DNA of 15,987 nt from an uncultured Phascolarctobacterium sp. GTDB lineage: Bacteria; Bacillota; Negativicutes; Acidaminococcales; Acidaminococcaceae. Every line of letters begins with the position of its first letter. Within the stretch, counting starts at the first letter, position 1. Location of the stretch: assembly GCA_946002345.1 (NCBI GenBank), contig CAMFZA010000007.1:1-15987 (forward strand). The letters run 5' to 3'. Both the position numbers and the translations under genes were made by a program. Shown here piece by piece: positions 5,711 to 12,464 of this stretch. The notes below the pieces were generated by a model, which saw only the letters and a list, made by a program, of their open reading frames with translations, made no database searches and was not told the DNA's origin.

Positions 5711-6166
5711 TAGTTCACTTATAGTCTTTTGTAAAGTTGGATGTATTATTTCCGGTGCTATTTCAGCCAACGGCAGCAAAACAAAATCACGATTCTGCAT
5801 ATCGGGATGCGGAAGAATAAGTTCAGGCGTATCCATCACCACATCCTCGTATAAAAGCAAATCGAGGTCAATATTGCGCTCTCCCCAGTGACGCAAGCGC
5901 ACCCTGCCCATCTCCTGCTCTATCTCCAACAATGTCTGCAATAGTTCCAATGGTTCTAGGCTAGTGCGCACCTCGCACACCCCATTCAAAAACTGGGGCT
6001 GGTCCGTCACACCATAGGGCTCTGTGCAAATAAAGCTAGAGGTCTTGACAACCTCCACCCCACGCTGTTGTACAAGCTCCAATGCCCTGCGCAAATTAGC
6101 TTCCTTATCCCCCAAATTACTGCCTAAGGCAAGATAGGCGGTGTGAAAAAAATCTTTTGATTGCAT
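5681..6166 (-). CDS. folK: 6-hydroxymethyl-7,8-dihydropterin pyrophosphokinase (HPPK)
   Basis: Folate pathway enzyme that moves pyrophosphate from ATP to 6-hydroxymethyl-7,8-dihydropterin, making the substrate of FolP. At 161 aa it has normal length. Family motifs are LALGSNLGD (12-20), RHWGERNIDLDLLLY (92-106) and LPHPDMQNRDFVLLPLAEIAP (118-138, given here as two joined pieces LPHPDMQNRD and FVLLPLAEIAP). The ATG at 6166 has AAGGAT 9 nt upstream. Residues 153-161 and the TGA stop are encoded by the right arm of a palindromic repeat, so the native C-terminus appears to have been replaced beyond the conserved fold. The gene is separated from folP by 269 nt that hold a second repeat copy. It may be cotranscribed with the operon, but I see no clear separate promoter. 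Confidence 0.95.
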   Translation of the reverse strand: MQSKDFFHTAYLALGSNLGDKEANLRRALELVQQRGVEVVKTSSFICTEPYGVTDQPQFLNGVCEVRTSLEPLELLQTLLEIEQEMGRVRLRHWGERNIDLDLLLYEDVVMDTPELILPHPDMQNRDFVLLPLAEIAPEIIHPTLQKTISELVISLSAHSR

Positions 6167-6223
6167 TTACTATGTATCCTTATCTATATTAAAATTATTG
6201 TTTTTAGAGAGGCTTTGCATTTA

Positions 6224-6402
6224 GAAATTAAGCAATTAGCTAATCAGCAAGCGAACATTGCGGATTTTAGCGAATGAGTGGCTGAAACAATAGAAATCGA
6301 GACTTGTTTGAGCGCAGCGAGTTTGTCGAGATTTCGTGATTGTTTCCCACGAAATGAGCGTAACAAATCCGCAGTGAGCGATGATTGCTAATTGCGAATT
6401 TC
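6224..6402. repeat. Long palindromic repeat, copy 2 (between folP and folK)
   Basis: Terminal arms GCAATTAGCTAATCAGC (6232-6248) and GATGATTGCTAATTGC (6380-6395) pair with one bulge, extended by GAAATT/AATTTC. Inner paired blocks are CGGATTTT/AAATCCG, GAAACAAT/ATTGTTTC, GAAATCGAGAC/GTCGAGATTTC and CTCGCTG/CAGCGAG. It resembles copy 1 in block order and arm sequence. It fills most of the gap between folP and folK; I see no gene in this gap. Confidence 0.85.
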
Positions 6403-6435
6403 ATAATCACAAACTTCTCGACAACCCACAAAAAT

Positions 6436-7632
6436 CTATCCCTTTAATATAGCTTCTAACATTCTAATAGCTCTAACATTGGCCTGCACATCGTGCACGC
6501 GCACCATCTGCGCCCCCGCCTGCACTGCCTGTAAGCTGGTCGCAAGCGTCCCCTCCAAACGCTCCGCTGCTGGAACACCGCCCAGCACCGCACCAATGGT
6601 GCTCTTGCGCGAAGCCGCCAACAGCACTGGATAACCAAAGCTCGTCAAAACATGCAAATCACGCATTAAGCGCAAATTTTGCTCCACATCCTTGGCAAAG
6701 CCAATCCCCGGGTCCAAAATAATTTTGTCAGCGCCCACGCCCTGCTCCCGCAGCAGCCGGGCCCGCTCTGCCAAATACACAGCAACCTCCTGCACCACAT
6801 CCTGATACTGGCAATTCTGCTGCATATTCTTGGGTGTCCCCCGCATATGCATCAAAATAATGGGGGCCTTAGTGCGTACTACCACATCCAGCATATTTTT
6901 ATCTGCTTCCATGGCACTGATGTCATTGATAATATCGGCACCTGCTGCCAGCGCTGCTGCCGCCGTATCCGCCCTATAGGTATCCACGGACAGCACCGCC
7001 TCAGGATATTCCCTGCGCAAGGCCTCAATGACCGGCAACACCCGCCGCCGTTCCTCCTCCCCATCCACGCTATCACTGCCCGGACGTGTGGATTCACCGC
7101 CAATATCCAGCACCTGTGCCCCCTGCTCCAGCATCTGCCCTGCTCGGGCAACCACATCAGCTAAAGCAGAAACACGACTCCCCTCGTAAAAGGAGTCCGG
7201 CGTAATATTTAAAATACCCATAACGCACATCTTGTCATAGGTCAATACCCGGCCATCAGCCAAGGTTGTCTTGAGCACCTGGGGCTTTAGGGCAGCAGTC
7301 ACAGCATGCTGTAGCTCCGCCGCCACCTGTTTTAGGCCAAAATATTGCATCTGCTCCAGCTTTTTGAGCAAAACCTTATACTGCTTCAAGGTGCCCAAAA
7401 GCAAAACATTCACATATTTATCTGCATTCACAATGCAGCCCGTAGGCACTACCGCATCGCCACCTGCGGCCAGCATTTCCTGCTTCAAAATATTAGCCGC
7501 CGGAGTGCGCACCTCCAGCAGCTTCAAGGGCAAAATCTCGGCTTTATGAGCAAAAATAGGCAGACTGGCAGGATGAGCGCCAATACTGGCAATGGCCTCA
7601 CCCAACAGCTCCTTGTTAATTCTTAATAACAT
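6436..7632 (-). CDS. folP: Dihydropteroate synthase with N-terminal extension
   Basis: Condenses 6-hydroxymethyl-dihydropterin pyrophosphate with p-aminobenzoate to dihydropteroate; this is the sulfonamide target. The catalytic barrel starts near residue 130. Its motifs are MGILNITPDSF (138-148), DIGGESTRPGS (176-186), SVDTYR (215-220), NDISA (236-240), MHMRGTP (261-267), DPGIGFAKD (307-315), SRKS (341-344) and VRVHDV (377-382). About 125 residues precede the barrel, so the protein is 398 aa against about 280 for the usual enzyme. Long forms occur in some Firmicutes, and the role of the extension is not known to me. The ATG at 7632 lies inside the end of folE2 (10-nt overlap), with GAGGA just upstream. 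Stop codon is TAG. Confidence 0.95.
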   Translation of the reverse strand: MLLRINKELLGEAIASIGAHPASLPIFAHKAEILPLKLLEVRTPAANILKQEMLAAGGDAVVPTGCIVNADKYVNVLLLGTLKQYKVLLKKLEQMQYFGLKQVAAELQHAVTAALKPQVLKTTLADGRVLTYDKMCVMGILNITPDSFYEGSRVSALADVVARAGQMLEQGAQVLDIGGESTRPGSDSVDGEEERRRVLPVIEALRREYPEAVLSVDTYRADTAAAALAAGADIINDISAMEADKNMLDVVVRTKAPIILMHMRGTPKNMQQNCQYQDVVQEVAVYLAERARLLREQGVGADKIILDPGIGFAKDVEQNLRLMRDLHVLTSFGYPVLLAASRKSTIGAVLGGVPAAERLEGTLATSLQAVQAGAQMVRVHDVQANVRAIRMLEAILKG

Positions 7633-8399
7633 GCTTCCTCACTCTTTTCCACAACAGCAAAGGCATTATGGTTGTGAATACTCTCCACGCTTTCCACCTC
7701 AGCCCGATACCAGGTAATGCGCTTATCAGCCTCCAGCCGCAGGGCAATTTCCCGCACTGCATCCTCCACAAAACGGGGATTTTCATAGGCATGCTCCGTC
7801 ACAAACTTTTCGTCCGGACGCTTAAGCAGGCCGTATACCGGAGCACTGGCGGCAGCGTCGGCAATGGCAGCCAGCTCCTCCAGCCACACCAGCTCATTGG
7901 CCTCAATCTCTATTTTGGCCCAGGCCCTTTGATTATGGGCACCATAAGCACTGATTTCCTTGGAGCAGGGGCATAATGTTTGCATAGGCACCACAGCCTT
8001 AATGCGCAGCTTGAATCTTGCGCCCTTTTCCGCCTTATAAACACAATCAATGTCCATGGGGGCAGTCATTCCGCTGACAGGAGCAGTTTTAGTAATAAAA
8101 TAAGGGAACTCCAGCTGCAGAAAAGCCTTTTCTGCCTGCAAATGCTCCTTTAAATGGTCCAAAATACCTTCAATCTCACCCAAGCCCACAGGACCCAACT
8201 CACGCATGCATTCCACAAAACGGCTCATATGGGTACCGCGCATATCGTGGGGCAAATCCACTGCCAAAAGCACCTTAGCTACACTGTGTTGAGTGCCATG
8301 CTCCCTGTCCCGTAGCTCTATGGGCCAGCGCAAATCCTTAATACCCACATGCTTCAGAGGAATATGGCGCAAATCCTTTTCACTTTGTACGTCCTTCAA
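7623..8399 (-). CDS. folE2: GTP cyclohydrolase IB (FolE2)
   Basis: First enzyme of the pterin branch: converts GTP to 7,8-dihydroneopterin triphosphate, which feeds both folate and queuosine. The type IB motifs are RGTHMSRF, TLCPCSKEIS (metal-ligand/active-site Cys) and GAHNQR (His). The family start DVQSEKDLRHIPLKHVGIKDLRWP is visible at the N-terminus (quoted in pieces: DVQSEKDLRH, HVGIKDLRWP). I prefer the TTG at 8399: GAGGTG lies 6 nt upstream and the product then begins (M)KDVQ as in many homologues, giving 258 aa. A GTG at 8426 would add nine residues and overlap queD. It lies between queD and folP in a tightly packed operon. FolE2 can use various divalent metals, and many bacteria rely on it when zinc is scarce. 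Confidence 0.95.
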   Translation of the reverse strand: MKDVQSEKDLRHIPLKHVGIKDLRWPIELRDREHGTQHSVAKVLLAVDLPHDMRGTHMSRFVECMRELGPVGLGEIEGILDHLKEHLQAEKAFLQLEFPYFITKTAPVSGMTAPMDIDCVYKAEKGARFKLRIKAVVPMQTLCPCSKEISAYGAHNQRAWAKIEIEANELVWLEELAAIADAAASAPVYGLLKRPDEKFVTEHAYENPRFVEDAVREIALRLEADKRITWYRAEVESVESIHNHNAFAVVEKSEEACY

Positions 8400-8400
8400 C

Positions 8401-8757
8401 TCATTCACCTCGATACACGCAGCCACTGGTGCGGGTTTCCCAAACCTCTACTTCATATAAGTGGTAATGGTCACTGGCAAGCAGCTTTTCCAGCTTCTGC
8501 CAAACCCACACGCTGATATTTTCTGCAGAGGGCACAGGCAGCACATCATTGAGGCAGGCATGGTCCAGATACACCAAAACCTCCTCTTTGACTAAGTTCT
8601 TCAGCTTAATAAAATCAATAACCATACCCTCGTGGTCCGGCGTACCCTCCACCTTCACCACCAGCTTATAGGTATGCCCATGTAAATGCTCGCACTTGCC
8701 ATTATAAGCAGGCAAATAATGAGCCGCATCAAAATCAAACTCTTTAATGATAATCAC
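8401..8757 (-). CDS. queD: QueD/PTPS family enzyme with dual Cys-Glu motif (PTPS-I/III candidate)
   Basis: Small 118-aa enzyme of the 6-pyruvoyl-tetrahydropterin synthase fold. Zinc ligands are His13 (FDAAHYLP), His26 and His28 (HLHGH). Other family landmarks are MVIDF, YLDHACLND, PSAENIS, WETRTSGC and a terminal YRGE. QueD turns dihydroneopterin triphosphate into 6-carboxytetrahydropterin using the Cys of CxxxHGH. Here Cys22 is followed by Glu23, so the ExxHGH motif of PTPS-III, which makes 6-hydroxymethyl-dihydropterin directly, is also present. Its neighbours are folE2, folP and folK; no folB is seen. The start is GTG, sharing GTGA with the trmL stop, with GGAGGG 9 nt upstream. Dual function is inferred from the motif and context. 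Confidence 0.92.
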   Translation of the reverse strand: MIIIKEFDFDAAHYLPAYNGKCEHLHGHTYKLVVKVEGTPDHEGMVIDFIKLKNLVKEEVLVYLDHACLNDVLPVPSAENISVWVWQKLEKLLASDHYHLYEVEVWETRTSGCVYRGE

Positions 8758-9236
8758 TTATATTCCCCTCCATACAAGGTCAGTCCAGCAAAATTATCCA
8801 CCTGACGCAATGCCTCATAGGCCACAATAGCTACGGAATTAGACAAATTCAGGGAGCGTGCTTCTTCAATCATGGGAATCCGCACACAGCAATCAGCATA
8901 TTCCTCACGCAGTTTATCCGGCAGCCCTGCTGTTTCCTTACCAAAAATCAGCAGGCTATCTGCATCATAGTGCACATCCGCATAGGACTTGTGGGCTTTG
9001 GTAGTCAACAAAAACTTGGAATTGTCCTTATACTTTTCCAAAACCTCGTAAACACTGTCATAGTAATGGATATCCACTAAATGCCAATAATCCAGTCCCG
9101 CACGCTTTAAATATTTATCATCAACCGAAAAGCCCAAGGGACGCACCAAATGCAAATGACATCCCGTAGCCGCACATAGACGGGCAATATTGCCTGTATT
9201 ACCGGGGATTTCAGGCTCAACTAACACAATATGCAT
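8754..9236 (-). CDS. trmL: tRNA (cytidine/uridine(34)-2'-O)-methyltransferase TrmL
   Basis: SPOUT-class methyltransferase that modifies the wobble ribose of tRNA-Leu isoacceptors. At 160 aa it has the minimal TrmL/YibK length. Motifs are PGNTGNIARLC (11-21), FGKETAGLP (98-106), and the knot motif with PMIEEARSLNLSNSVAIV followed by AYEALRQ (121-145). The ATG shares one base with the stop of the upstream glucosaminidase gene (TAATG), and an AAGGAG site lies inside that gene's end. The downstream queD start overlaps its TGA. Genes for tRNA modification, queuosine and folate are thus translationally linked. Confidence 0.95.
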   Translation of the reverse strand: MHIVLVEPEIPGNTGNIARLCAATGCHLHLVRPLGFSVDDKYLKRAGLDYWHLVDIHYYDSVYEVLEKYKDNSKFLLTTKAHKSYADVHYDADSLLIFGKETAGLPDKLREEYADCCVRIPMIEEARSLNLSNSVAIVAYEALRQVDNFAGLTLYGGEYK

Positions 9237-10234
9237 TATTCTTTCTCCTTTAAAACCTCTTCCACACGCTCACGCATGCTTTTCTTCTTTTTCTCTTTTT
9301 TATCTTTTTTGTCCTTAGACTTTTTATCCTTCTCTATTTTATCCTTGTCCTTGCCACCGGGCATGGCCAGCATTTTTTGGTAGGTAGCCATGATTTTTTC
9401 ACAGTACAGGGAGCCCATGGCCCAAGTACCATTTAATCCATACCAGGTATCCACCATGCCGCGCTCCAAACGAATATTGTGAGCCAGCTCATAGCGTGGG
9501 TCCACAATCTTGGTTTGAGGGCGCTTCTTTTGGGTATAGGCCAACAGGTGCTGAATATGCGCCCGCACTCCCAGCTCGGGAGTTTTGAAGGACGCACCCT
9601 TCACACCGCCGCCAGTAGTTCCCAGACCACAAAAATTATTCTGCTTATGGTGTACATCACCACCATAAGCATAGGTCCCCGTTTCTACCAGGGATTGAGC
9701 CAAGGCCAAATCGGGACGAACCCCCTCCCTTTCAGCCTCCTGCCAATACAAATCCACCAGCTCCTCCACACTGCAGTCCAAGCGTACCTTTGGGTTGGTT
9801 TGCTTAATGTAGGCTACAGCCTGCTTTTTAGTTAGCTCAGACTCGCCATAAATACTGATTTTTTGATAATCTGCCGGCAGCTCAACACCTAAAAAATAAC
9901 TCTTGCCATCCTTTTCCACTAGCATGCTGTTGGGCTTTGCCTTGGCATTGGCCTTAGGCTGCGCCTCTTTTTGCTTCTCCTGCTTGCTATCCTTCGGGGC
10001 AGAGCTTTGCTGGGTAGACTTTGGAGCAGCCGATGACTCTATTTTATTCTGCGCAGGAGCTTCAGTAACCACCTGCACGCCACCTCTGGAGCCACCCTTG
10101 ACCACCATCGTAGGTGCATTCTTATTATCCTTGCTTTTTTTCAGCACTCGCTCCAGTTGTTTTTTGCTTATAGTGCTGGTTTTCTTGCTAGCTGCATCTG
10201 CCAGATTTGCGCCCACCAGCAGACTCAGCACCAA
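9236..10234 (-). CDS. Exported glucosaminidase (GH73/FlgJ-like), start region damaged or unusual
   Basis: Peptidoglycan hydrolase, probably an N-acetylglucosaminidase. The catalytic domain covers about residues 150-290, with LALAQSLVETGTY (probable catalytic Glu184), NNFCGLGTTGGGVKGASF, LGVRAHIQHLLAY and WYGLNGTWAMG. An Ala/Lys/Gln-rich linker precedes it. A Lys/Asp-rich tail (about 294-332, KDKKSKDKKDKKEKKKK) ends the protein. The N-terminus LVLSLLVGANLADA is a signal-peptide core, but its basic n-region is missing. No ATG, GTG or TTG with a ribosome binding site is in frame: the nominal TTG at 10234 lacks a site, and GGGAG lies about 40 nt upstream. One extra A in the A6 run (10250-10255) would add KKSITALG in frame. 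It heads the operon and a promoter lies at 10310-10339. Confidence 0.85.
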   Translation of the reverse strand: MVLSLLVGANLADAASKKTSTISKKQLERVLKKSKDNKNAPTMVVKGGSRGGVQVVTEAPAQNKIESSAAPKSTQQSSAPKDSKQEKQKEAQPKANAKAKPNSMLVEKDGKSYFLGVELPADYQKISIYGESELTKKQAVAYIKQTNPKVRLDCSVEELVDLYWQEAEREGVRPDLALAQSLVETGTYAYGGDVHHKQNNFCGLGTTGGGVKGASFKTPELGVRAHIQHLLAYTQKKRPQTKIVDPRYELAHNIRLERGMVDTWYGLNGTWAMGSLYCEKIMATYQKMLAMPGGKDKDKIEKDKKSKDKKDKKEKKKKSMRERVEEVLKEKE

Positions 10235-10309
10235 GCCCAGCGCTGTAATACTTTTTTAATTAATTAATCTAAGCTCCCAATTTCTTCACTTTTGCAATCT
10301 ATAGCTACA

Positions 10310-10339
10310 ATTTTACCCCAAAAACAGAGTACTTGTAAA
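10310..10339 (-). promoter_or_regulatory. Promoter of the glucosaminidase-trmL-queD-folE2-folP operon
   Basis: On the minus strand TTTACA (10334-10339) and TAAAAT (10310-10315) are separated by 18 nt. Transcription would begin near 10303, and GGGAG occurs about 25 nt later. Confidence 0.6.
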
Positions 10340-10365
10340 GTTTTTCCGACTATTCTTCTAGATAA

Positions 10366-10394
10366 TTCACAAAGAGCTAATTTTCTAGTATAAT
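10366..10394 (+). promoter_or_regulatory. Promoter of the UPF0173 hydrolase gene
   Basis: TTCACA (10366-10371), 17 nt, then TATAAT (10389-10394), matching consensus at 11 of 12 positions. The start would be near 10401, about 40 nt before the ATG. It diverges from the operon promoter on the other strand. Confidence 0.75.
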
Positions 10395-10440
10395 ATAGTT
10401 AGGAAACAGTCCTGTACTATCTGCAAAAGGAGGAACGCTT

Positions 10441-11007
10441 ATGACTGCCAAATTCCATTATATTAATCATGCTTGCTTCGTAGTTGCCAAAAATGACTCT
10501 GCTATTATTTTTGACCCCTATCTGGAGGGTAATCCGGAAGGACTTACTGCTGACGACATCAAGGTTGATTATATTTTCATCAGCCATGCTCATTTTGACC
10601 ATTTGGGCAGTGCCTTGGAAATTGCTAAAAAATGTAATGCTACCATTATTTCTACCGCAGAAATTGCTGGCATGGCAGGGGAAGCCGGCTGCAAGGCTCA
10701 TGCCATGCATCTGGGTGGCACCTATATGTTCCCCTTTGGCAAGGTGCGGGTAACTCTGGCCTTCCATGGCTCCGGTATTGCCGGCGGTCATGCCTGTGGC
10801 TTCGTAGTTGATTTTTACGGCACTAAGCTGTATTTTGCCGGTGACACCGCTCTCTTTAGCGATATGCAGCTGCTGCCCAAGCTGGACCCCTTCGATTACG
10901 CAGTGCTGCCCATTGGTGGTAACTTCACCATGGACCCCAAGGATGCAGCCATTGCCGCCGATTTTCTCAAGGCGCCCACGGTCATACCCATTCACTACAA
11001 CACATGA
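10441..11007 (+). CDS. UPF0173 metal-dependent hydrolase, cut short by in-frame TGA
   Basis: Metallo-beta-lactamase-fold hydrolase of unknown substrate. Metal ligands are visible: HAHFDH (His49, His51, Asp53, His54), His109 in AFHGSG, Asp135 in FAGDT and His185 in IPIHYNT. LPIGGNFTMDP is a further family signature. The ATG follows AAAGGAGG by 7 nt. Translation stops at TGA 11005-11007, giving 188 aa, while family members have about 225. The same frame stays open for 34 more family-like codons. The TGA falls where homologues often have Trp after HYNT or HYGT, so TGG to TGA is the simplest explanation. All metal ligands precede the stop, so a partly active product is possible. Confidence 0.88.
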   Translation: MTAKFHYINHACFVVAKNDSAIIFDPYLEGNPEGLTADDIKVDYIFISHAHFDHLGSALEIAKKCNATIISTAEIAGMAGEAGCKAHAMHLGGTYMFPFGKVRVTLAFHGSGIAGGHACGFVVDFYGTKLYFAGDTALFSDMQLLPKLDPFDYAVLPIGGNFTMDPKDAAIAADFLKAPTVIPIHYNT

Positions 11008-11112
11008 CCCCCCAACGCCCAAGATCTCGACTCCTTCAAGGCCGATGTAGAAGCTACTACCTCCAGCAAGGTTTTGATTGTTAAGCCCGGCGAGGTTGTG
11101 GACCTGGCATAA
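11008..11112 (+). pseudogene. C-terminal remainder of the UPF0173 hydrolase after the in-frame TGA
   Basis: Thirty-four codons in the same frame as the hydrolase read PPNAQDLDSFKADVEA, then KVLIVKPGEVVDLA, and end in TAA. The last part matches the usual family ending (V-x-I-L-x-P-G-E-x-x-x-L). It has no start codon of its own. Joined to the upstream part it gives 223 codons, a normal family length. Confidence 0.85.
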
Positions 11113-11164
11113 GTACCAGGAGATAAACTAGGCTTCAACAAGCCTTGACTGCTAACTAAACAAC

Positions 11165-11208
11165 AAGGACTTAGCTTTTTGGCAAGCAAAGAGCTAAGTC
11201 CTTTTCTT
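11165..11208 (+). terminator. Terminator between the convergent hydrolase and recQ genes
   Basis: AAGGACTTAGCT (11165-11176) and AGCTAAGTCCTT (11192-11203) form a perfect 12-bp stem with a 15-nt loop. On the plus strand TTTTCTTTTT overlaps and follows the stem. On the minus strand only TTGTTGTTT follows, so leftward termination of recQ is likely but weaker. Confidence 0.88.
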
Positions 11209-11214
11209 TTTGCA

Positions 11215-12462
11215 TTAAATACCAAAATATTTACGCCAGCTAGCCTTGCCGGTAGCACTGCAATTGCCGCAATTGTTGCAGCGCAGGGGTGCCGTTTCAC
11301 CAAAGTATGTTAGGAGCTCCCGCCTCAGGCAGCTACTAGTATTGCAATAGTGAATCATCTTGTCTAACAGTCGCAGTTCATGCTCCTTCCAAGCCAAATC
11401 AGGCTGGTCGTGGCCGATGAGATAAGTGTTCACTGCCACATCCTGCTTGTTAAACAACACCAGACATTCCGAGGGCAGGCCATCCCTTCCGGCACGTCCG
11501 GCCTCCTGATAATAACTTTCCATATCCTTGGGCATGTTATAATGCACCACAAAGCGCACATCCGCCTTGTCAATACCCATGCCAAAGGCATTGGTGGCCA
11601 CAATCAAGGGCACCTGACCACTGACGAAAAGATTTTGGTTCTCACGCCTTTCCTCCGCTGTGAGCCCTGCATGATAGCGCAGGGCGCAGTAGCCACGGCG
11701 CACTAAAAGCTGCGTCACCTGCTCCACCCTTTGGCGGGTCGCGCAGTAAATGACACCACATTGGTGCTCATGCTTGGCCATAAAGTCTAGCAAGGAATGG
11801 TCCTTGTCCTGGGTACGCTGCACTGCAAAGTGTAGATTGGGTCTATCAAAGCCAGAGACCACGATTTTCGCTGCTGGCATCTCTAGGCGCTGGCAAATAT
11901 CCTGCCGTACCTGGGGCGTGGCCGTGGCCGTAAAAGCCGCGATGAGAGGCTTGGGCGTGAGCTGGGCCATAAACTGGGGAATATTATAATATTCCTTGCG
12001 AAAGCTGTGCCCCCACTGGGATACGCAGTGAGCCTCATCCACCGCCACCATGGTTATATAGGCAGCCTGAGCAAAGCGCACGAACTGAGGGTTGACAAGG
12101 CGCTCCGGTGCCACATATAGAAACTTGAGCTGCTTATTAAGGGCAGCGTGTAGCACCTTACCATACTCACTACCCGTCATACTGCTGTCCAGATAGGCCG
12201 CCGGAATCCCCCGAGCCGTTAAGGCCTCTGCCTGATCCTTCATTAGGGAAATCAAGGGTGAAACCACCAGCGTCACCCCCTTGAGCAATAAGGAGGGCAA
12301 TTGAAAGCAGATGCTCTTGCCGGCACCGGTGGGCAGCACGGCCAGCACCGGCTGTCCCTGCAAAATATGGGTAATTATTTCCTCCTGACCAGAGCGAAAA
12401 GCATCATAGCCATAATAATGCTTTAAGGCTCGGTGCAGAAAAGCACTATTTATCTCGGGCAT
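11215..12462 (-). CDS. recQ: RecQ-family ATP-dependent DNA helicase, short form
   Basis: Superfamily 2 3'-5' helicase of DNA repair. Motifs are LPTGAGKS (Walker A, 43-50), DEAHCVSQWGHSFR (142-155), AFTATAT (176-182), VIYCATR and ATNAFGMGIDKADVRFVVHY with SYYQEAGRAGRDG (motifs V/VI). The RecQ zinc subdomain is present: Cys378, Cys395, Cys398 and Cys401 in SSCLRRELLTYFGE and CNNCGNC. The protein then ends at 415 aa, so the winged-helix (RQC) and HRDC domains of the 600-aa type are absent. Only about 40 nt and a terminator follow, so no lost domain is hidden downstream. The ATG lies 2 nt after the radical SAM gene stop with TGAGG upstream, so the two are cotranscribed. Confidence 0.95.
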   Translation of the reverse strand: MPEINSAFLHRALKHYYGYDAFRSGQEEIITHILQGQPVLAVLPTGAGKSICFQLPSLLLKGVTLVVSPLISLMKDQAEALTARGIPAAYLDSSMTGSEYGKVLHAALNKQLKFLYVAPERLVNPQFVRFAQAAYITMVAVDEAHCVSQWGHSFRKEYYNIPQFMAQLTPKPLIAAFTATATPQVRQDICQRLEMPAAKIVVSGFDRPNLHFAVQRTQDKDHSLLDFMAKHEHQCGVIYCATRQRVEQVTQLLVRRGYCALRYHAGLTAEERRENQNLFVSGQVPLIVATNAFGMGIDKADVRFVVHYNMPKDMESYYQEAGRAGRDGLPSECLVLFNKQDVAVNTYLIGHDQPDLAWKEHELRLLDKMIHYCNTSSCLRRELLTYFGETAPLRCNNCGNCSATGKASWRKYFGI

Positions 12463-12464
12463 GA

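Noticed and set aside
5441..6402. Palindromic repeats considered as a CRISPR array
   Set aside because: There are only two related copies, they are long palindromes with unequal centres, folK lies between them, and there are no short regular repeats or cas genes.
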